Origin: Paracoccus bogoriensis
Lineage (GTDB): Bacteria; Pseudomonadota; Alphaproteobacteria; Rhodobacterales; Rhodobacteraceae
Assembly (NCBI RefSeq): GCF_019431455.1
Contig: NZ_JAHYSR010000029.1
Coordinates: forward strand, 1-37,463
Length of the DNA stretch: 37,463 bases
Direction: 5' to 3'
Of the stretch, positions 1-7,570 are shown in pieces. Under the pieces are notes generated by a model. That model saw only the letters and a program-made list of their open reading frames with translations, had not been told where the DNA came from and made no database searches. Position numbers and translations under genes: made by a program. Each line of letters opens with the position of its first letter. Position 1 is the first letter of the stretch.

Positions 1-166
1 CGGGGCGTCCGTTGTCGACGCGATAGAGGGCAGCCACTTCGCCGCGAAGCCACGAAAGGTCGAGAACCTGATCGATCTTCACCAGCACATGGTCATCGGG
101 GATCAGTTCCCGCAACGACCCGGTGATGAAAAGCTCCAGTTGCCCGCGCTCCTTCCGACCCAGCAT
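1..166 (-). CDS. IS1182-family transposase, N-terminal part (runs off the window)
   Basis: Reading leftward from an ATG at 166, 55 codons stay open to the window edge. The protein begins MLGRKERGQLELFITGS and continues with LIPDDHVLVKIDQVLDLSWL and YRVDNGRP, the characteristic N-terminus of IS1182-family transposases (DUF772 region), which act as cut-and-paste enzymes. The DDE catalytic domain lies outside the window. About 50 bp upstream of the start is the motif TTTTTCAACAGCC, typical of the ends of such elements, so the insertion boundary is near 228. Family identity is seen from sequence; the exact element cannot be named. Confidence 0.8.
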   Translation of the reverse strand, partial: MLGRKERGQLELFITGSLRELIPDDHVLVKIDQVLDLSWLRGEVAALYRVDNGRP

Positions 167-230
167 CGCAGCCTCCCATCCGCCGATACGGAAAGTGAGT
201 CAGAGACATGGTGCTTTTTCAACAGCCCCC
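1..230 (-). mobile_element. IS1182-like element, left part outside the window
   Basis: The span holds the transposase N-terminus and the putative terminal repeat (TTTTTCAACAGCC at about 216-228). Immediately beyond it, IS3-type transposase sequence starts in mid-gene, so this element appears to have inserted into or replaced the front of the IS3 copy. The boundary is approximate because the other end is not visible. Confidence 0.55.
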
Positions 231-231
231 C

Positions 232-756
232 GGATCGATTGCTTTACGCTTCGGCCGCCGAACCAGGTCTGGTCCATGGATTTCGCGTTCCGCGGACCTT
301 CGGTTCATGGCCGATCGCCGCGCTGACGGGCGGCAGTTCCGGCTGCTGAACGTGCTGGACGACTTCAACCGCGAGGGCCTTGGTATCGAAGTCGACTTCT
401 CGCTGCCTGCCGAACGGGTGGTCCGATCCCTGAACCAGATCATCGAATGGCGCGGCAAGCCCTTGGCGATCCGGGTCGACAACGGCCCGGAATACGTCAG
501 TTCCACTCTGATGACCTGGGCCGAGAAGCAGGGCATAGCCCTGACCTACATCCAGCCCGGCAAGCCGCAGCAGAACGCCTACGTCGAGCGCTACAACCGG
601 ACGGTCCGACACGAATGGCTGGACCTCTACATCTTTGAAACCATCGAGGAGGTGCAGCAGATCGCTACGGAATGGCTATGGACCTACAACAACGAACGCC
701 CCAACATGGGTATCGGCGGCATCACACCCGCCATGAAGCTGAAAATGGCCGCGTGA
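232..756 (+). pseudogene. IS3-family transposase OrfB, C-terminal remnant with frameshift
   Basis: The C-terminal integrase core of an IS3 OrfB is readable: PNQVWSMDF (first Asp) in one frame, then [21 protein letters not shown] (second Asp) and [16 protein letters not shown] (third Glu) in another, ending KLKMAA. The shift is caused by 22 extra bases at 285-306, between the codons for MDF and the expected next Met-Ala-Asp. The N-terminal half and OrfA are missing, lost at the junction with the IS1182-like element. All three acidic residues remain, but the gene is broken twice and should be inactive. Confidence 0.8.
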
Positions 757-770
757 GTTCTACGGTCGCG

Positions 771-786
771 CCCCGCTAAAACGGGG
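771..786. repeat. Small hairpin at the IS3 right end
   Basis: CCCCG and CGGGG (771-775 and 782-786) flank a six-base A-rich loop just behind the transposase stop, followed by GAGGATTACCC. This is the kind of sequence found at the end of IS3 copies, so the element probably ends near 795. The host DNA with the marR-hmgA locus begins after it. Confidence 0.4.
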
Positions 787-833
787 AGGATTACCCGTGC
801 AAGCAGATGGAGCCCGGCCCTGAAGCCGTCGGA

Positions 834-1259
834 TCAATCGCCGCACTCTAGCAGCCGGGACAAGCCGGACTCGAATGCGTCGGCGTCAGGGCCAAGCAGC
901 GCAAGCAACTGGGCCTGGAAATCATCGGCCACAAAGGCCAGCCTTTTCATCAGTGCTTCGCCCTGCGGCGTCAGTTCAAGCACGATCAGCCGCCGATCCT
1001 TGCCATGGTCGGACTTGGCGACATAGCCGGCCTTCTGCAGACGGGCAGCGGCCCGGCTGACAACCGACTTGTCCAGGTGAACCCGCTGCGTGATGTCGCG
1101 AACGCTGACGGCGCCCGAATGGCCCAGATGCGCCAGAACGCGCCATTCAGGAATACTCAGCCCGGCCTCGGCTGCGTAACGGGCAGCAAAGCGGCGGCTT
1201 ACTTCGGTCGCGGCGATGGACAGCCGGTAAGGCAGGAACCGGTCCAACTGGAATGGCAT
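834..1259 (-). CDS. MarR-family transcriptional regulator of homogentisate genes
   Basis: A 141-residue protein of normal MarR length. The winged helix-turn-helix lies at about residues 50-100, with VSVRDITQRVHLDKSVVSRA as recognition region and DHGKDRRLIVLELTPQG as wing; helices for dimerisation flank it. The start at 1259 is chosen because AAGGAG sits 6 nt upstream and translation from there gives exactly a MarR fold; a longer reading frame crosses the operator region. It is divergent from hmgA with three dyad-symmetric sites between them, so it probably represses hmgA and itself. The inducer is unknown but could be homogentisate or a related aromatic acid. Confidence 0.88.
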   Translation of the reverse strand: MPFQLDRFLPYRLSIAATEVSRRFAARYAAEAGLSIPEWRVLAHLGHSGAVSVRDITQRVHLDKSVVSRAAARLQKAGYVAKSDHGKDRRLIVLELTPQGEALMKRLAFVADDFQAQLLALLGPDADAFESGLSRLLECGD

Positions 1260-1292
1260 CGAAATCTCCTTGCCCAAGGATAGCCGCAACCC

Positions 1293-1355
1293 GTTGCAGG
1301 CGCAACAAGCTTGACGCCGTTGCGCCTGCAACGGTATAGACGTTGCGGGAACAAC
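1293..1355. promoter_or_regulatory. Triple GTTG-N6-CAAC operator array between marR and hmgA
   Basis: Three 14-bp dyads share GTTG-N6-CAAC: GTTGCAGGCGCAAC (1293-1306), GTTGCGCCTGCAAC (1319-1332) and GTTGCGGGAACAAC (1342-1355). The first two are reverse complements of each other and form a 16-bp perfect inverted repeat (1291-1306 and 1319-1334). Centre spacings are 26 and 23 bp. The middle site fills the spacer of the hmgA promoter, the outer ones flank it, and the first overlaps the predicted marR promoter. This is a typical MarR repressor layout; binding itself is inferred. Confidence 0.75.
1311..1340 (+). promoter_or_regulatory. hmgA promoter (TTGACG-N18-TATAGA)
   Basis: A -35 TTGACG at 1311-1316 and a -10 TATAGA at 1335-1340 are separated by 18 bp. 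The spacer contains the second GTTG-N6-CAAC site, so a bound repressor would block RNA polymerase directly. AGGAGG at 1363-1368 is the ribosome binding site of hmgA, 6 nt before its ATG. On the other strand TTGCGC-N17-TATCCT is a candidate marR promoter. Confidence 0.65.
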
Positions 1356-1374
1356 GATCCGCAGGAGGAGCGCG

Positions 1375-2754
1375 ATGACGACACCTGATCTTCCCGCCGG
1401 CATGATCCGCGCGACCGTGACCACCGGCACGGTCCAGGGATACATGCCGGGCTTTGGCAACGATTTCGAGACCGAGGCCCTGCCCGGCGCCCTGCCGCAA
1501 GGCCAGAACAGCCCGCAAAAGGTGAATTACGGCCTCTATGCCGAACAATTGTCGGGCACCGCCTTCACCGCCCCCCGAGGCCAGAACGAACGGACCTGGT
1601 GCTATCGCATCCGCCCCTCGGTTCAGCATACGGGGCGGTTTTCGCCGATCGACCTGCCCTATTGGAAGACCGCGCCGAACATCGCAGCCCATGGTCCCGG
1701 CGCGCAGAACATCACAAGCCTGGGCCAATACCGGTGGGATCCGATCCCCGTGCCGGACGAGGATCTGACCTGGATCACCGGGATGCGCACCATCACCACC
1801 GCCGGCGACGTGAACATCCAGGTCGGCATGGCAAGCCACGTTTACCTGGTCACGCGGTCGATGCAGGATGAATATTTCTTCTCTGCCGATAGCGAATTGC
1901 TGGTCGTTCCGCAGCTGGGGCGTCTGCGCTTTTGCACCGAACTGGGCGTCATCGACCTCGAACCGAAAGAGATCGCCATTCTTCCCCGCGGCCTGGTCTA
2001 TCGGGTCGAGTTGCTGGAGGGCCCGGCCCGCGGCTTCGTCTGCGAGAATTACGGGCAGAAGTTCGACCTGCCCAATCGCGGCCCCATCGGGGCGAACTGC
2101 ATGGCCAATCCGCGCGATTTCAAGTGCCCCGTCGCGGCCTTCGAGGACAAGGAGACCCGCTCACGCGTGGTCATCAAGTGGTGCGGTCAGTTTCACGAAA
2201 CCTGGATCGACCATTCGCCCCTGGACGTTGTGGCCTGGCACGGCAATTACTGCCCCTTCAAATACGACCTGCGGACCTATTCCCCGGTCGGCGCCATCCT
2301 GTTCGACCATCCCGACCCCTCGATCTTTACCGTGCTGACCGCGCCTTCGGGCCAGGAGGGGACGGCCAATATCGACTTCGTGCTGTTCCGCGAGCGCTGG
2401 ATGGTGGCCGAGCACAGCTTCCGCCCGCCCTGGTATCACAAGAACATCATGTCCGAGCTGATGGGCAACATCTACGGCCAGTATGACGCCAAGCCCCAAG
2501 GCTTTGCCCCCGGGGCCATCAGCCTGCACAACTGCATGTTGCCGCACGGGCCGGACAAGGATGCGTTCGAGCGCGCCTCGAACAGCGATCTGCATCCCGA
2601 AAAGCTGGACGAGACCATGTCCTTCATGTTTGAAACCCGCTTTCCCCAGCACCTGACCGAATTCGCTGCACGCGAGGCGCCGATGCAGCAGGAATACCGA
2701 GAGGTCTGGCAGCACCTGGACAAGAAATTCGACGGCACGCCCGGCGTGAAGTAA
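1375..2754 (+). CDS. hmgA: Homogentisate 1,2-dioxygenase
   Basis: Opens the aromatic ring of homogentisate to give maleylacetoacetate in cytosolic tyrosine/phenylalanine breakdown. The 459-residue protein has the family hallmarks: [19 protein letters not shown] near the N-terminus, [16 protein letters not shown], and the C-terminal iron site with His355 and Glu361 in [14 protein letters not shown] and His391 in LPHGPD. The 6- and 36-residue spacings match the three iron ligands of the human enzyme. The start is fixed by AGGAGG 6 nt upstream. It stands alone downstream of the MarR-controlled promoter; fahA follows after about 360 bp with its own promoter. Confidence 0.96.
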   Translation: MTTPDLPAGMIRATVTTGTVQGYMPGFGNDFETEALPGALPQGQNSPQKVNYGLYAEQLSGTAFTAPRGQNERTWCYRIRPSVQHTGRFSPIDLPYWKTAPNIAAHGPGAQNITSLGQYRWDPIPVPDEDLTWITGMRTITTAGDVNIQVGMASHVYLVTRSMQDEYFFSADSELLVVPQLGRLRFCTELGVIDLEPKEIAILPRGLVYRVELLEGPARGFVCENYGQKFDLPNRGPIGANCMANPRDFKCPVAAFEDKETRSRVVIKWCGQFHETWIDHSPLDVVAWHGNYCPFKYDLRTYSPVGAILFDHPDPSIFTVLTAPSGQEGTANIDFVLFRERWMVAEHSFRPPWYHKNIMSELMGNIYGQYDAKPQGFAPGAISLHNCMLPHGPDKDAFERASNSDLHPEKLDETMSFMFETRFPQHLTEFAAREAPMQQEYREVWQHLDKKFDGTPGVK

Positions 2755-3026
2755 GCCCCAGGCGGCGCGGGCAGACCGCGGCGCTCATCTGCGCCAGGGC
2801 AGCCCGCTGCGCGTGCGGACGGGCGCGGATTCCGCCAGAAGCGCGGGGCGATCCCCGGCAGTTTCGGGGTGCGCTGACCGAAACCGCCATCTCTGTCAGC
2901 CTGACCAGGACGCCGTCGATCCAGGCGTCCAGACTGCCGCCGCACCTGCCAAGGCCGGTTTGCGCCGGCACCAGCGCGCTGGTCTGCGCCGCGATCACTC
3001 ATCGCCGTGATCCGCACAGATCATTG
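2755..3026. other. Intergenic stretch without a recognisable gene
   Basis: No reading frame here resembles a known family on either strand. A weak hairpin (CCCCG-N7-CGGGG, about 2853-2869) lacks a T-run, so no convincing terminator for hmgA was found. The open frame on the minus strand (to about 2998) has composition typical of chance frames in GC-rich DNA. A decayed gene cannot be excluded. Confidence 0.4.
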
Positions 3027-3060
3027 CATTTGAAACGAATCCGGATATTCATTTCAAATG
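3024..3060 (+). promoter_or_regulatory. fahA promoter within a 34-bp palindrome
   Basis: Positions 3027-3040 (CATTTGAAACGAAT) and 3047-3060 form arms of a palindrome with 13 of 14 bases matching around a 6-bp centre (CCGGAT). It is AT-rich compared with its surroundings. A candidate promoter, TTGCAT (3024-3029) with TATTCA 16 bp downstream (3046-3051), lies inside it, and a further TGAAACG half-copy follows. This looks like an operator for a dimeric regulator different from the MarR acting at hmgA. The regulator is not identified. Confidence 0.6.
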
Positions 3061-3113
3061 AAACGTTCCGGACAGCCCGGACCGGTTCGGACAGGCGGCA
3101 AAAGGGGGCCCGG

Positions 3114-4325
3114 ATGACCGATCCATCCCTGCGCAGCTGGGTGGCTGCCGCAAATGATGAAAACGGCGATTTCCCGCTGCAGAACCTGCCCTATGGCGTG
3201 TTTTCGGACAAGGGGCGGCCACCCCGCTGCGGCGTGGCGATTGGCGACATGATCCTTGATCTGGCGGAATGCGAAGCGCGCGGGCTGCTGGATGCCAAGG
3301 GCACGTTCCGCGCGCCGCAGCTCAATGACTTCATGGCCCTGGGCCGCGGCACATGGGACCGCATCCGCGCGACGCTGACGCGCCTGCTTGGCGAGGATGG
3401 CGATCGCAGCCTGCCGCTGGTGCCCATGGCCGATGCCAGGCTGCACCTGCCGATCCGGGTGACCGAGTTCACCGACTTCTACGCATCCAGAAACCATGCG
3501 TTCAACGTGGGTGTCCTGTTTCGGGGGCCGGACCATGCGCTGCCGCCGCAATGGACGCATATGCCCATCGGCTATAATGGCCGCGCCTCGTCCGTCGTGG
3601 TCTCGGGCACGCCGATCCGTCGCCCGATGGGCCAGATCAAGGGCGCGGACGGTCCCGTCTGGACCGCCAGCCGCCGCCTGGACCTGGAGCTGGAACTGGG
3701 CGCCATCGTGGGCGCGGACAGCCGGATGGGGCAGCGGATCAGCGTGGAAGAGGCCGAGGACATGATATTCGGCTATGTTCTTCTGAACGACTGGTCGGCG
3801 CGCGACATTCAGGCCTGGGAATACCAGCCGCTTGGCCCCTTCCAGGCCAAGGCACTTGGCACGACCATCAGCCCGTGGATCGTGACTCAGGCCGCGCTGG
3901 AGCCTTTCCGATGCCCGGGCGCCAAGCGGGACAACCCGATTCTGCCCTATCTTCAGGAACAGCGGCCCGGATTTTACGACCTGACGCTTGGCTGGACCAT
4001 GAACGGCCAGACGATGGCGCAGACGAACTACAAGGTGATGTATTGGTCTTCGGCCCAGCAGCTGGCGCATCACGCGGTGTCCGGCTGTCCCATGAGGGTC
4101 GGCGATCTGCTGGGCACCGGCACGATCTCGGGCCCCTCGCTGGACCAGACCGGCGCGCTGCTGGAGATGACGCAGGGCGGCCAGAACCCCGTCCGGGTCG
4201 CCGGCGCCGAGCGTGTCTTTATCGAGGACGGCGACGAGGTCGGGCTCTATGGCTATGCCCAGGGCGACGGCTACCGCATCGGCTTTGGCCCCTGCACCGG
4301 CACGATCCTTCCAGCGGATGAGTAA
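3114..4325 (+). CDS. fahA: Fumarylacetoacetase
   Basis: Hydrolyses fumarylacetoacetate to fumarate and acetoacetate, the last step of tyrosine catabolism. The 403-residue protein has the short N-terminal SH3-like domain (to about residue 110), then the FAH fold with TDFYASRNHAFNVG (metal Asp and catalytic His), RPMGQIK, LDLELELGAIVG (two metal Glu), NDWSARDIQAWEYQPLG (metal Asp) and QAKALGTTISPWIVT (catalytic Lys). The ATG at 3114 is chosen because AAAGGGGG lies just upstream and the protein then starts as other family members do; an in-frame extension to 3024 would run through the palindrome. The maiA relic begins 6 nt after its stop, so the two once formed an operon. Confidence 0.94.
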   Translation: MTDPSLRSWVAAANDENGDFPLQNLPYGVFSDKGRPPRCGVAIGDMILDLAECEARGLLDAKGTFRAPQLNDFMALGRGTWDRIRATLTRLLGEDGDRSLPLVPMADARLHLPIRVTEFTDFYASRNHAFNVGVLFRGPDHALPPQWTHMPIGYNGRASSVVVSGTPIRRPMGQIKGADGPVWTASRRLDLELELGAIVGADSRMGQRISVEEAEDMIFGYVLLNDWSARDIQAWEYQPLGPFQAKALGTTISPWIVTQAALEPFRCPGAKRDNPILPYLQEQRPGFYDLTLGWTMNGQTMAQTNYKVMYWSSAQQLAHHAVSGCPMRVGDLLGTGTISGPSLDQTGALLEMTQGGQNPVRVAGAERVFIEDGDEVGLYGYAQGDGYRIGFGPCTGTILPADE

Positions 4326-4331
4326 GCCCGC

Positions 4332-4515
4332 ATGTCCCTGCCGACGCCACGTCCGGTCCTGCACGATTACTAGCGTTCCTCGGCCTGTTACCGGGTGCGG
4401 ATCGCGCTGAACCTCAAGGGTATCGGCTTTGACCGGGTGCCTGTGGACCTGGCCGCCGGAGAGCATCGGCATCCGGGTCATCTGGCGGTGAACCCGCAGG
4501 GGCGTGTGCCGGTTG
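4332..4515 (+). pseudogene. maiA: Maleylacetoacetate isomerase (zeta-class GST), N-terminal relic with amber codon
   Basis: Translation from the ATG at 4332 gives a start followed by HDY, a TAG stop (4371-4373), then RSSACYRVRIALNLKGIGF, VPVDLAAGEH and HLAVNPQGRVPV. This is the conserved N-terminus of maleylacetoacetate isomerase, where the stop replaces the Trp of the usual YWRSS motif (TGG to TAG). After VPV the similarity ends abruptly, so the catalytic thioredoxin-like domain is incomplete and the helical domain is absent. Its position 6 nt behind fahA fits the usual hmgA-fahA-maiA set. The isomerase step must be supplied elsewhere or by glutathione chemistry. Confidence 0.8.
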
Positions 4516-4524
4516 GCGCACGTG

Positions 4525-4790
4525 CCGGGGCCGCGCCGCGCGCCTGCGACGCCCGTCACGGCCGAGCCGCTTGTCGCGTTGTCCTGGCTGCCGCCCCGGC
4601 ACCCTATCGTGGTCAACGCGTTCGCGCCCTGGGCCTGAGAGGTCAAGCGCGTGACGGAAGGCCGCTTGACCATGCACATCAGGGGCAAGCCTCTCGGCAG
4701 CCCTCCGGCGCATTTCGACATGATGCGCGACGGGGTGGCCGACATCCCCCATGGCCTCGATGCCGCGCCTGGAATCCTGATCCCTCCCAT
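4525..4790 (+). pseudogene. TRAP-type dicarboxylate transporter DctP-like binding protein, relic
   Basis: Readable from about 4540: TAEPLVALSWLPPRHPIV, then NAFAPWA, a TGA (4636-4638), and in the same frame VTEGRLTMHIRGKPLGSPPA followed by HFDMMRDGVADIPHGLD. This is the N-terminal lobe of a DctP-family solute-binding protein just after its signal peptide. It carries one in-frame stop and fades out after about 85 codons, so it is non-functional. It is joined directly to the maiA relic, suggesting a deletion fused two decaying genes. No permease genes are nearby. Confidence 0.6.
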
Positions 4791-5150
4791 TGGGTGCGGA
4801 TCATTCTTGGCCTGTTGACCGAAGCCGACATCGGCACACCGTTTCCGGCGGGCATGATCCCCGGCGTCCCGAGCGTCATCGGCTATCTGCTTGCCGTGAT
4901 GGCGCCCATCCGGCAGAGGCCAGACCCTGCGCCGAACGCGGCCCGGCCTGACCAAAGCACCGACGACCGGGGACCGGCTTGGCGAAGGCGGCTCGGGCAG
5001 GTCGTGACACCGGCACCGCAGCCCGATCTGTCAGCCATCGGCGCAAGCCTGAAAGACGGCTTCACGGCGCCAACCGGCACGGCAGGGAACGGGCCGGCCG
5101 ATCCTGCCGGCAGGGATGGCGCCAGATCCCGTGTCGCAATCTGCAACCCG
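4791..5150. other. Decayed or non-coding stretch
   Basis: Frames such as the one with GTPFPAGMIPGVPS look faintly protein-like but match no family I recognise, and none has a start with a ribosome binding site. Given the two relics to the left, this is probably further decayed coding DNA. No promoter, repeat or RNA structure stood out. Confidence 0.4.
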
Positions 5151-5606
5151 TCATCCGATGGGAACGCCCCTTTCATCCTTCAACGTCTTCAGCACGATTT
5201 CAGATCGGACCTGCGCGATTTGCGGATGCGGCAGCAATTGGCGGTGGACGAAATCCGCAAATCCTTCCAGGTCTCGGGCGCGGATATCCAGGATGTAATC
5301 GGCATCACCCGAGACCGAAAACGCCGATCGGATCATCGGCTGGCTGGCGACGAAGGCGGCGAATTCCTCTTCGCGGCCCTGGCCGTGACCGCGCAGGTTG
5401 ACGCGGATGATGGCGCGGAAGCCATGGCCCATGCGCGTGGCGGATAATCGGGCGCTGTAGCCCTCGATGACGCCGCCCGCCTCCAGCGCAGTCCGGCGGC
5501 GCGAGACCTGGCTGGCCGACAGGCCGACGACCTCGGCCAGGGCGGCATTGGTCAGCGACCCGTCGCGTTGCAGTGCGGCCAGAATGGCAATGTCCAGGCG
5601 ATCCAT
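5151..5606 (-). CDS. Lrp/AsnC-family transcriptional regulator
   Basis: A 151-residue protein with the usual two parts: an N-terminal helix-turn-helix (MDRLDIAILAALQRDG, then TNAALAEVVGLSASQVSRRR) and a C-terminal RAM ligand-binding domain from about residue 65, with SVSGDADYILDIRARDLEGF near its effector site. The start at 5606 gives the standard family beginning; an in-frame upstream Met would add a stretch unlike the family. It is divergent from hpd across 131 bp, so control of hpd in response to tyrosine, phenylalanine or a related amino acid is likely but inferred. Confidence 0.88.
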   Translation of the reverse strand: MDRLDIAILAALQRDGSLTNAALAEVVGLSASQVSRRRTALEAGGVIEGYSARLSATRMGHGFRAIIRVNLRGHGQGREEEFAAFVASQPMIRSAFSVSGDADYILDIRARDLEGFADFVHRQLLPHPQIAQVRSEIVLKTLKDERGVPIG

Positions 5607-5737
5607 GCGCCCATCATGCGGCCTTGGCGGAAAGGACGCAATGCCTGTGCCTATTCCGCGTTCACGCAGCCGTCTTTGCACGCCCCTTGCAGATCGGATG
5701 CGCCATCATCCTGGCCAGCGAACAGGAGGAGAGATTC

Positions 5738-6847
5738 ATGGGTCCGTTCCCGCACAACGCCCCCAAGGCGACCATCAGCGCGGCCAACCCGGCCGGCACC
5801 GACGGCTTCGAATTCGTGGAATTCGCCCATCCGCAGCCCGAGATGCTGGACCGCATCTTCCGCCAGATGGGCTTTGTCCCGGTCGCCAGGCACAAGCGCA
5901 AGGACATCACGCTATACCGTCAGGGCGACATCAACTATCTGCTGAACGCCGAGCCGGGCAGCCAGGGCGCGCAGTTCGTCGCCGCGCACGGCCCCTGCGC
6001 CCCGGCCATGGCCTGGCGCGTGGTGGATGCGCAGGTGGCGCTGAAGCGGGCGCTGGATCTGGGCGCGACGGAATATGTCGGCCCCGGCAAGTCCATCGAG
6101 GCGCCTGCGGTCCATGGCATCGGCGGCTCGCTGCTGTATTTCATCGACCGCTACGGCGATGCGGGCAGCGCCTACGACGCCGATTACGACTGGCTGGATC
6201 AGGCCGATCCGCGCCCCGAGGGTTTTGGCTTCTACTACCTGGACCACCTGACCCACAACGTGATCCGCGGCAACATGGACACCTGGTACAAGTTCTACCA
6301 CGACACGTTCAATTTCCGCGAGATCAAGTATTTCGACATCAAGGGCAAGCAGACCGGTCTGGTCAGCCGCGCCCTGACCTCGCCCGACGGCAAGATCCGC
6401 ATCCCCATCAACGAAAGCACGGACGATCACAGCCAGATCGAGGAATATCTGCGCGAATACAAGGGCGAAGGCATCCAGCACATCGCCATCGCCACCAACG
6501 ACATCTATGCCAGCACCGACAGGATTGCCGAGGCCGGGATGGCGTTCATGCCCGGCCCGCCCGACACCTATTACGAGATGTCGCATCGCCGCGTGAAGGG
6601 CCATGACGAGCCGCTGGACCGCATGAAGCGCCACGGCATCCTCATCGACGGCGAGGGCGTGGTGGGTGGCGGCGAGACGCGCATCCTGCTGCAGATCTTC
6701 TCGAAAACCGTGATCGGCCCGATCTTCTTCGAGTTCATCCAGCGCAAGGGCGATGACGGCTTCGGCGAGGGCAATTTCCGCGCCCTCTTCGAGTCGATCG
6801 AGGAAGACCAGATCCGCCGCGGCGTCCTGACCGCCGCGGCCGACTAG
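5738..6847 (+). CDS. hpd: 4-Hydroxyphenylpyruvate dioxygenase
   Basis: Converts 4-hydroxyphenylpyruvate to homogentisate with O2 and loss of CO2, feeding hmgA. The 369-residue protein has two vicinal-oxygen-chelate halves; the C-terminal one carries the non-haem iron ligands His170 (LDHLTHNV), His248 (GIQHIAIATND) and Glu332 (IFFEFIQRKG). The C-terminal gate helix GEGNFRALFESIEEDQIRRG is intact. AGGAGGA at 5724-5730 fixes the start at 5738. It is followed 43 nt later by a Rieske protein, with a strong hairpin between. Confidence 0.95.
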   Translation: MGPFPHNAPKATISAANPAGTDGFEFVEFAHPQPEMLDRIFRQMGFVPVARHKRKDITLYRQGDINYLLNAEPGSQGAQFVAAHGPCAPAMAWRVVDAQVALKRALDLGATEYVGPGKSIEAPAVHGIGGSLLYFIDRYGDAGSAYDADYDWLDQADPRPEGFGFYYLDHLTHNVIRGNMDTWYKFYHDTFNFREIKYFDIKGKQTGLVSRALTSPDGKIRIPINESTDDHSQIEEYLREYKGEGIQHIAIATNDIYASTDRIAEAGMAFMPGPPDTYYEMSHRRVKGHDEPLDRMKRHGILIDGEGVVGGGETRILLQIFSKTVIGPIFFEFIQRKGDDGFGEGNFRALFESIEEDQIRRGVLTAAAD

Positions 6848-6855
6848 AAAGGGGC

Positions 6856-6883
6856 GGCGCGGCGGCTGGATCACCGCCGCGCC
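6856..6883. repeat. Intercistronic hairpin between hpd and the Rieske gene
   Basis: GGCGCGGCGG (6856-6865) pairs perfectly with CCGCCGCGCC (6874-6883) around an 8-nt loop. There is no T-run, so it is not a classic terminator. It ends 7 nt before the Rieske ATG, which lacks a recognisable Shine-Dalgarno sequence, so it could stabilise the hpd message or damp translation of the second gene. Confidence 0.6.
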
Positions 6884-6890
6884 CACCAGC

Positions 6891-7247
6891 ATGGCCTGGA
6901 CCGATTACCGCAGCGCGCCCGCGCCCGGCACGCCCATCTGCCGGGCGGCCGAGATCACGGCCGTCCACCCCCTGACCGTCACGACCGGACGCGGCGGCTT
7001 TCCGCTGCTGGTCCTGCGCGACGGCGACACGATCCGCGCCTTCGTCAATGCCTGCCCGCACCAATACCTGCCGCTGGATTATCGCGGCACGACGCTGCTT
7101 TCGGCCGATGGCACCCGGCTTCTGTGCACGGCCCATGGCGCCAGCTTCGACAAATCCACAGGCGCGGCCATCGCGGGGGCCGATTGCGGCCTGGACCCGG
7201 TGCCCGTGCATGTGGCCGACGGGATGGTCTGCATCGGCGGGGCCTGA
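6891..7247 (+). CDS. Rieske [2Fe-2S] ferredoxin-like protein
   Basis: A 118-residue single-domain Rieske protein. The cluster ligands are Cys55 and His57 (ACPHQYLPLDY) and Cys79 and His82 (LLCTAHGASFD), with the expected spacing. It lacks a signal peptide or membrane segment, so it is a soluble cytoplasmic electron carrier or oxygenase ferredoxin. It sits right behind hpd and probably shares its transcript. HPPD needs no electron donor, so its partner is not obvious; it may serve another aromatic oxygenase or a reductive maintenance role. Start codon ATG 6891 has no good ribosome binding site. Confidence 0.85.
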   Translation: MAWTDYRSAPAPGTPICRAAEITAVHPLTVTTGRGGFPLLVLRDGDTIRAFVNACPHQYLPLDYRGTTLLSADGTRLLCTAHGASFDKSTGAAIAGADCGLDPVPVHVADGMVCIGGA

Positions 7248-7516
7248 GGGCGGCCCAGCCATCTCTGCCGGGCCTGATCGGTCATTGCCTGCCCTGAAGA
7301 ACGGACGAAAGCCCCAGGGCGGGGTTGACGGATCAACGGCCTTCACAGCCCTGGCGCCCCGCCGGAACAGGATGCTTCAGCCACCCCCGGCCAGGTGCCG
7401 GGCAAGCACCGCCAGCGCCAACAGCACAACGGAATGCGTGGCCGGCGGCGTGCCTTGCATCCGGCCATGCTTGCGCTCTGGCGGATCTGCCCGGGCAGCG
7501 CCAAACCTTCACGATG
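7248..7516. other. Intergenic stretch before the transport operon
   Basis: No gene is supported in either direction. Several short inverted repeats rich in G and C occur, but none has a terminator-like T-run. The functional part seems to be its right end, where a Pho-box-like promoter begins at 7517. Confidence 0.4.
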
Positions 7517-7550
7517 CTGTCATCGGGATGTCACGCTTCGGCCCTATTCC
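7517..7550 (+). promoter_or_regulatory. Pho-box-like promoter of the ABC/MBL/phosphatase operon
   Basis: CTGTCAT (7517-7523) and ATGTCAC (7528-7534) are 7-bp direct repeats separated by 4 bp, the architecture of PhoB sites with consensus CTGTCAT. Ten bases further is TATTCC (7545-7550) as -10 element, the spacing known for PhoB-activated promoters where the Pho box replaces the -35. The ATG follows at 7571 with GGAG at 7563-7566. Control by phosphate starvation is inferred. Confidence 0.6.
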
Positions 7551-7570
7551 GGGCGCGGAATGGAGTGGAC

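Noticed and set aside
2624..2998. Minus-strand frame behind hmgA as a possible regulator gene
   Set aside because: No helix-turn-helix or other domain is visible, and half of it overlaps hmgA in antisense.
3054..4955. 633-codon minus-strand frame over fahA
   Set aside because: It is antisense to a well-conserved enzyme and crosses two relics and the fahA promoter; no recognisable protein features.
6851..6890. Hairpin after hpd as a transcription terminator
   Set aside because: Strong stem but no T-run, and a gene starts 7 nt later; better explained as an intercistronic structure.
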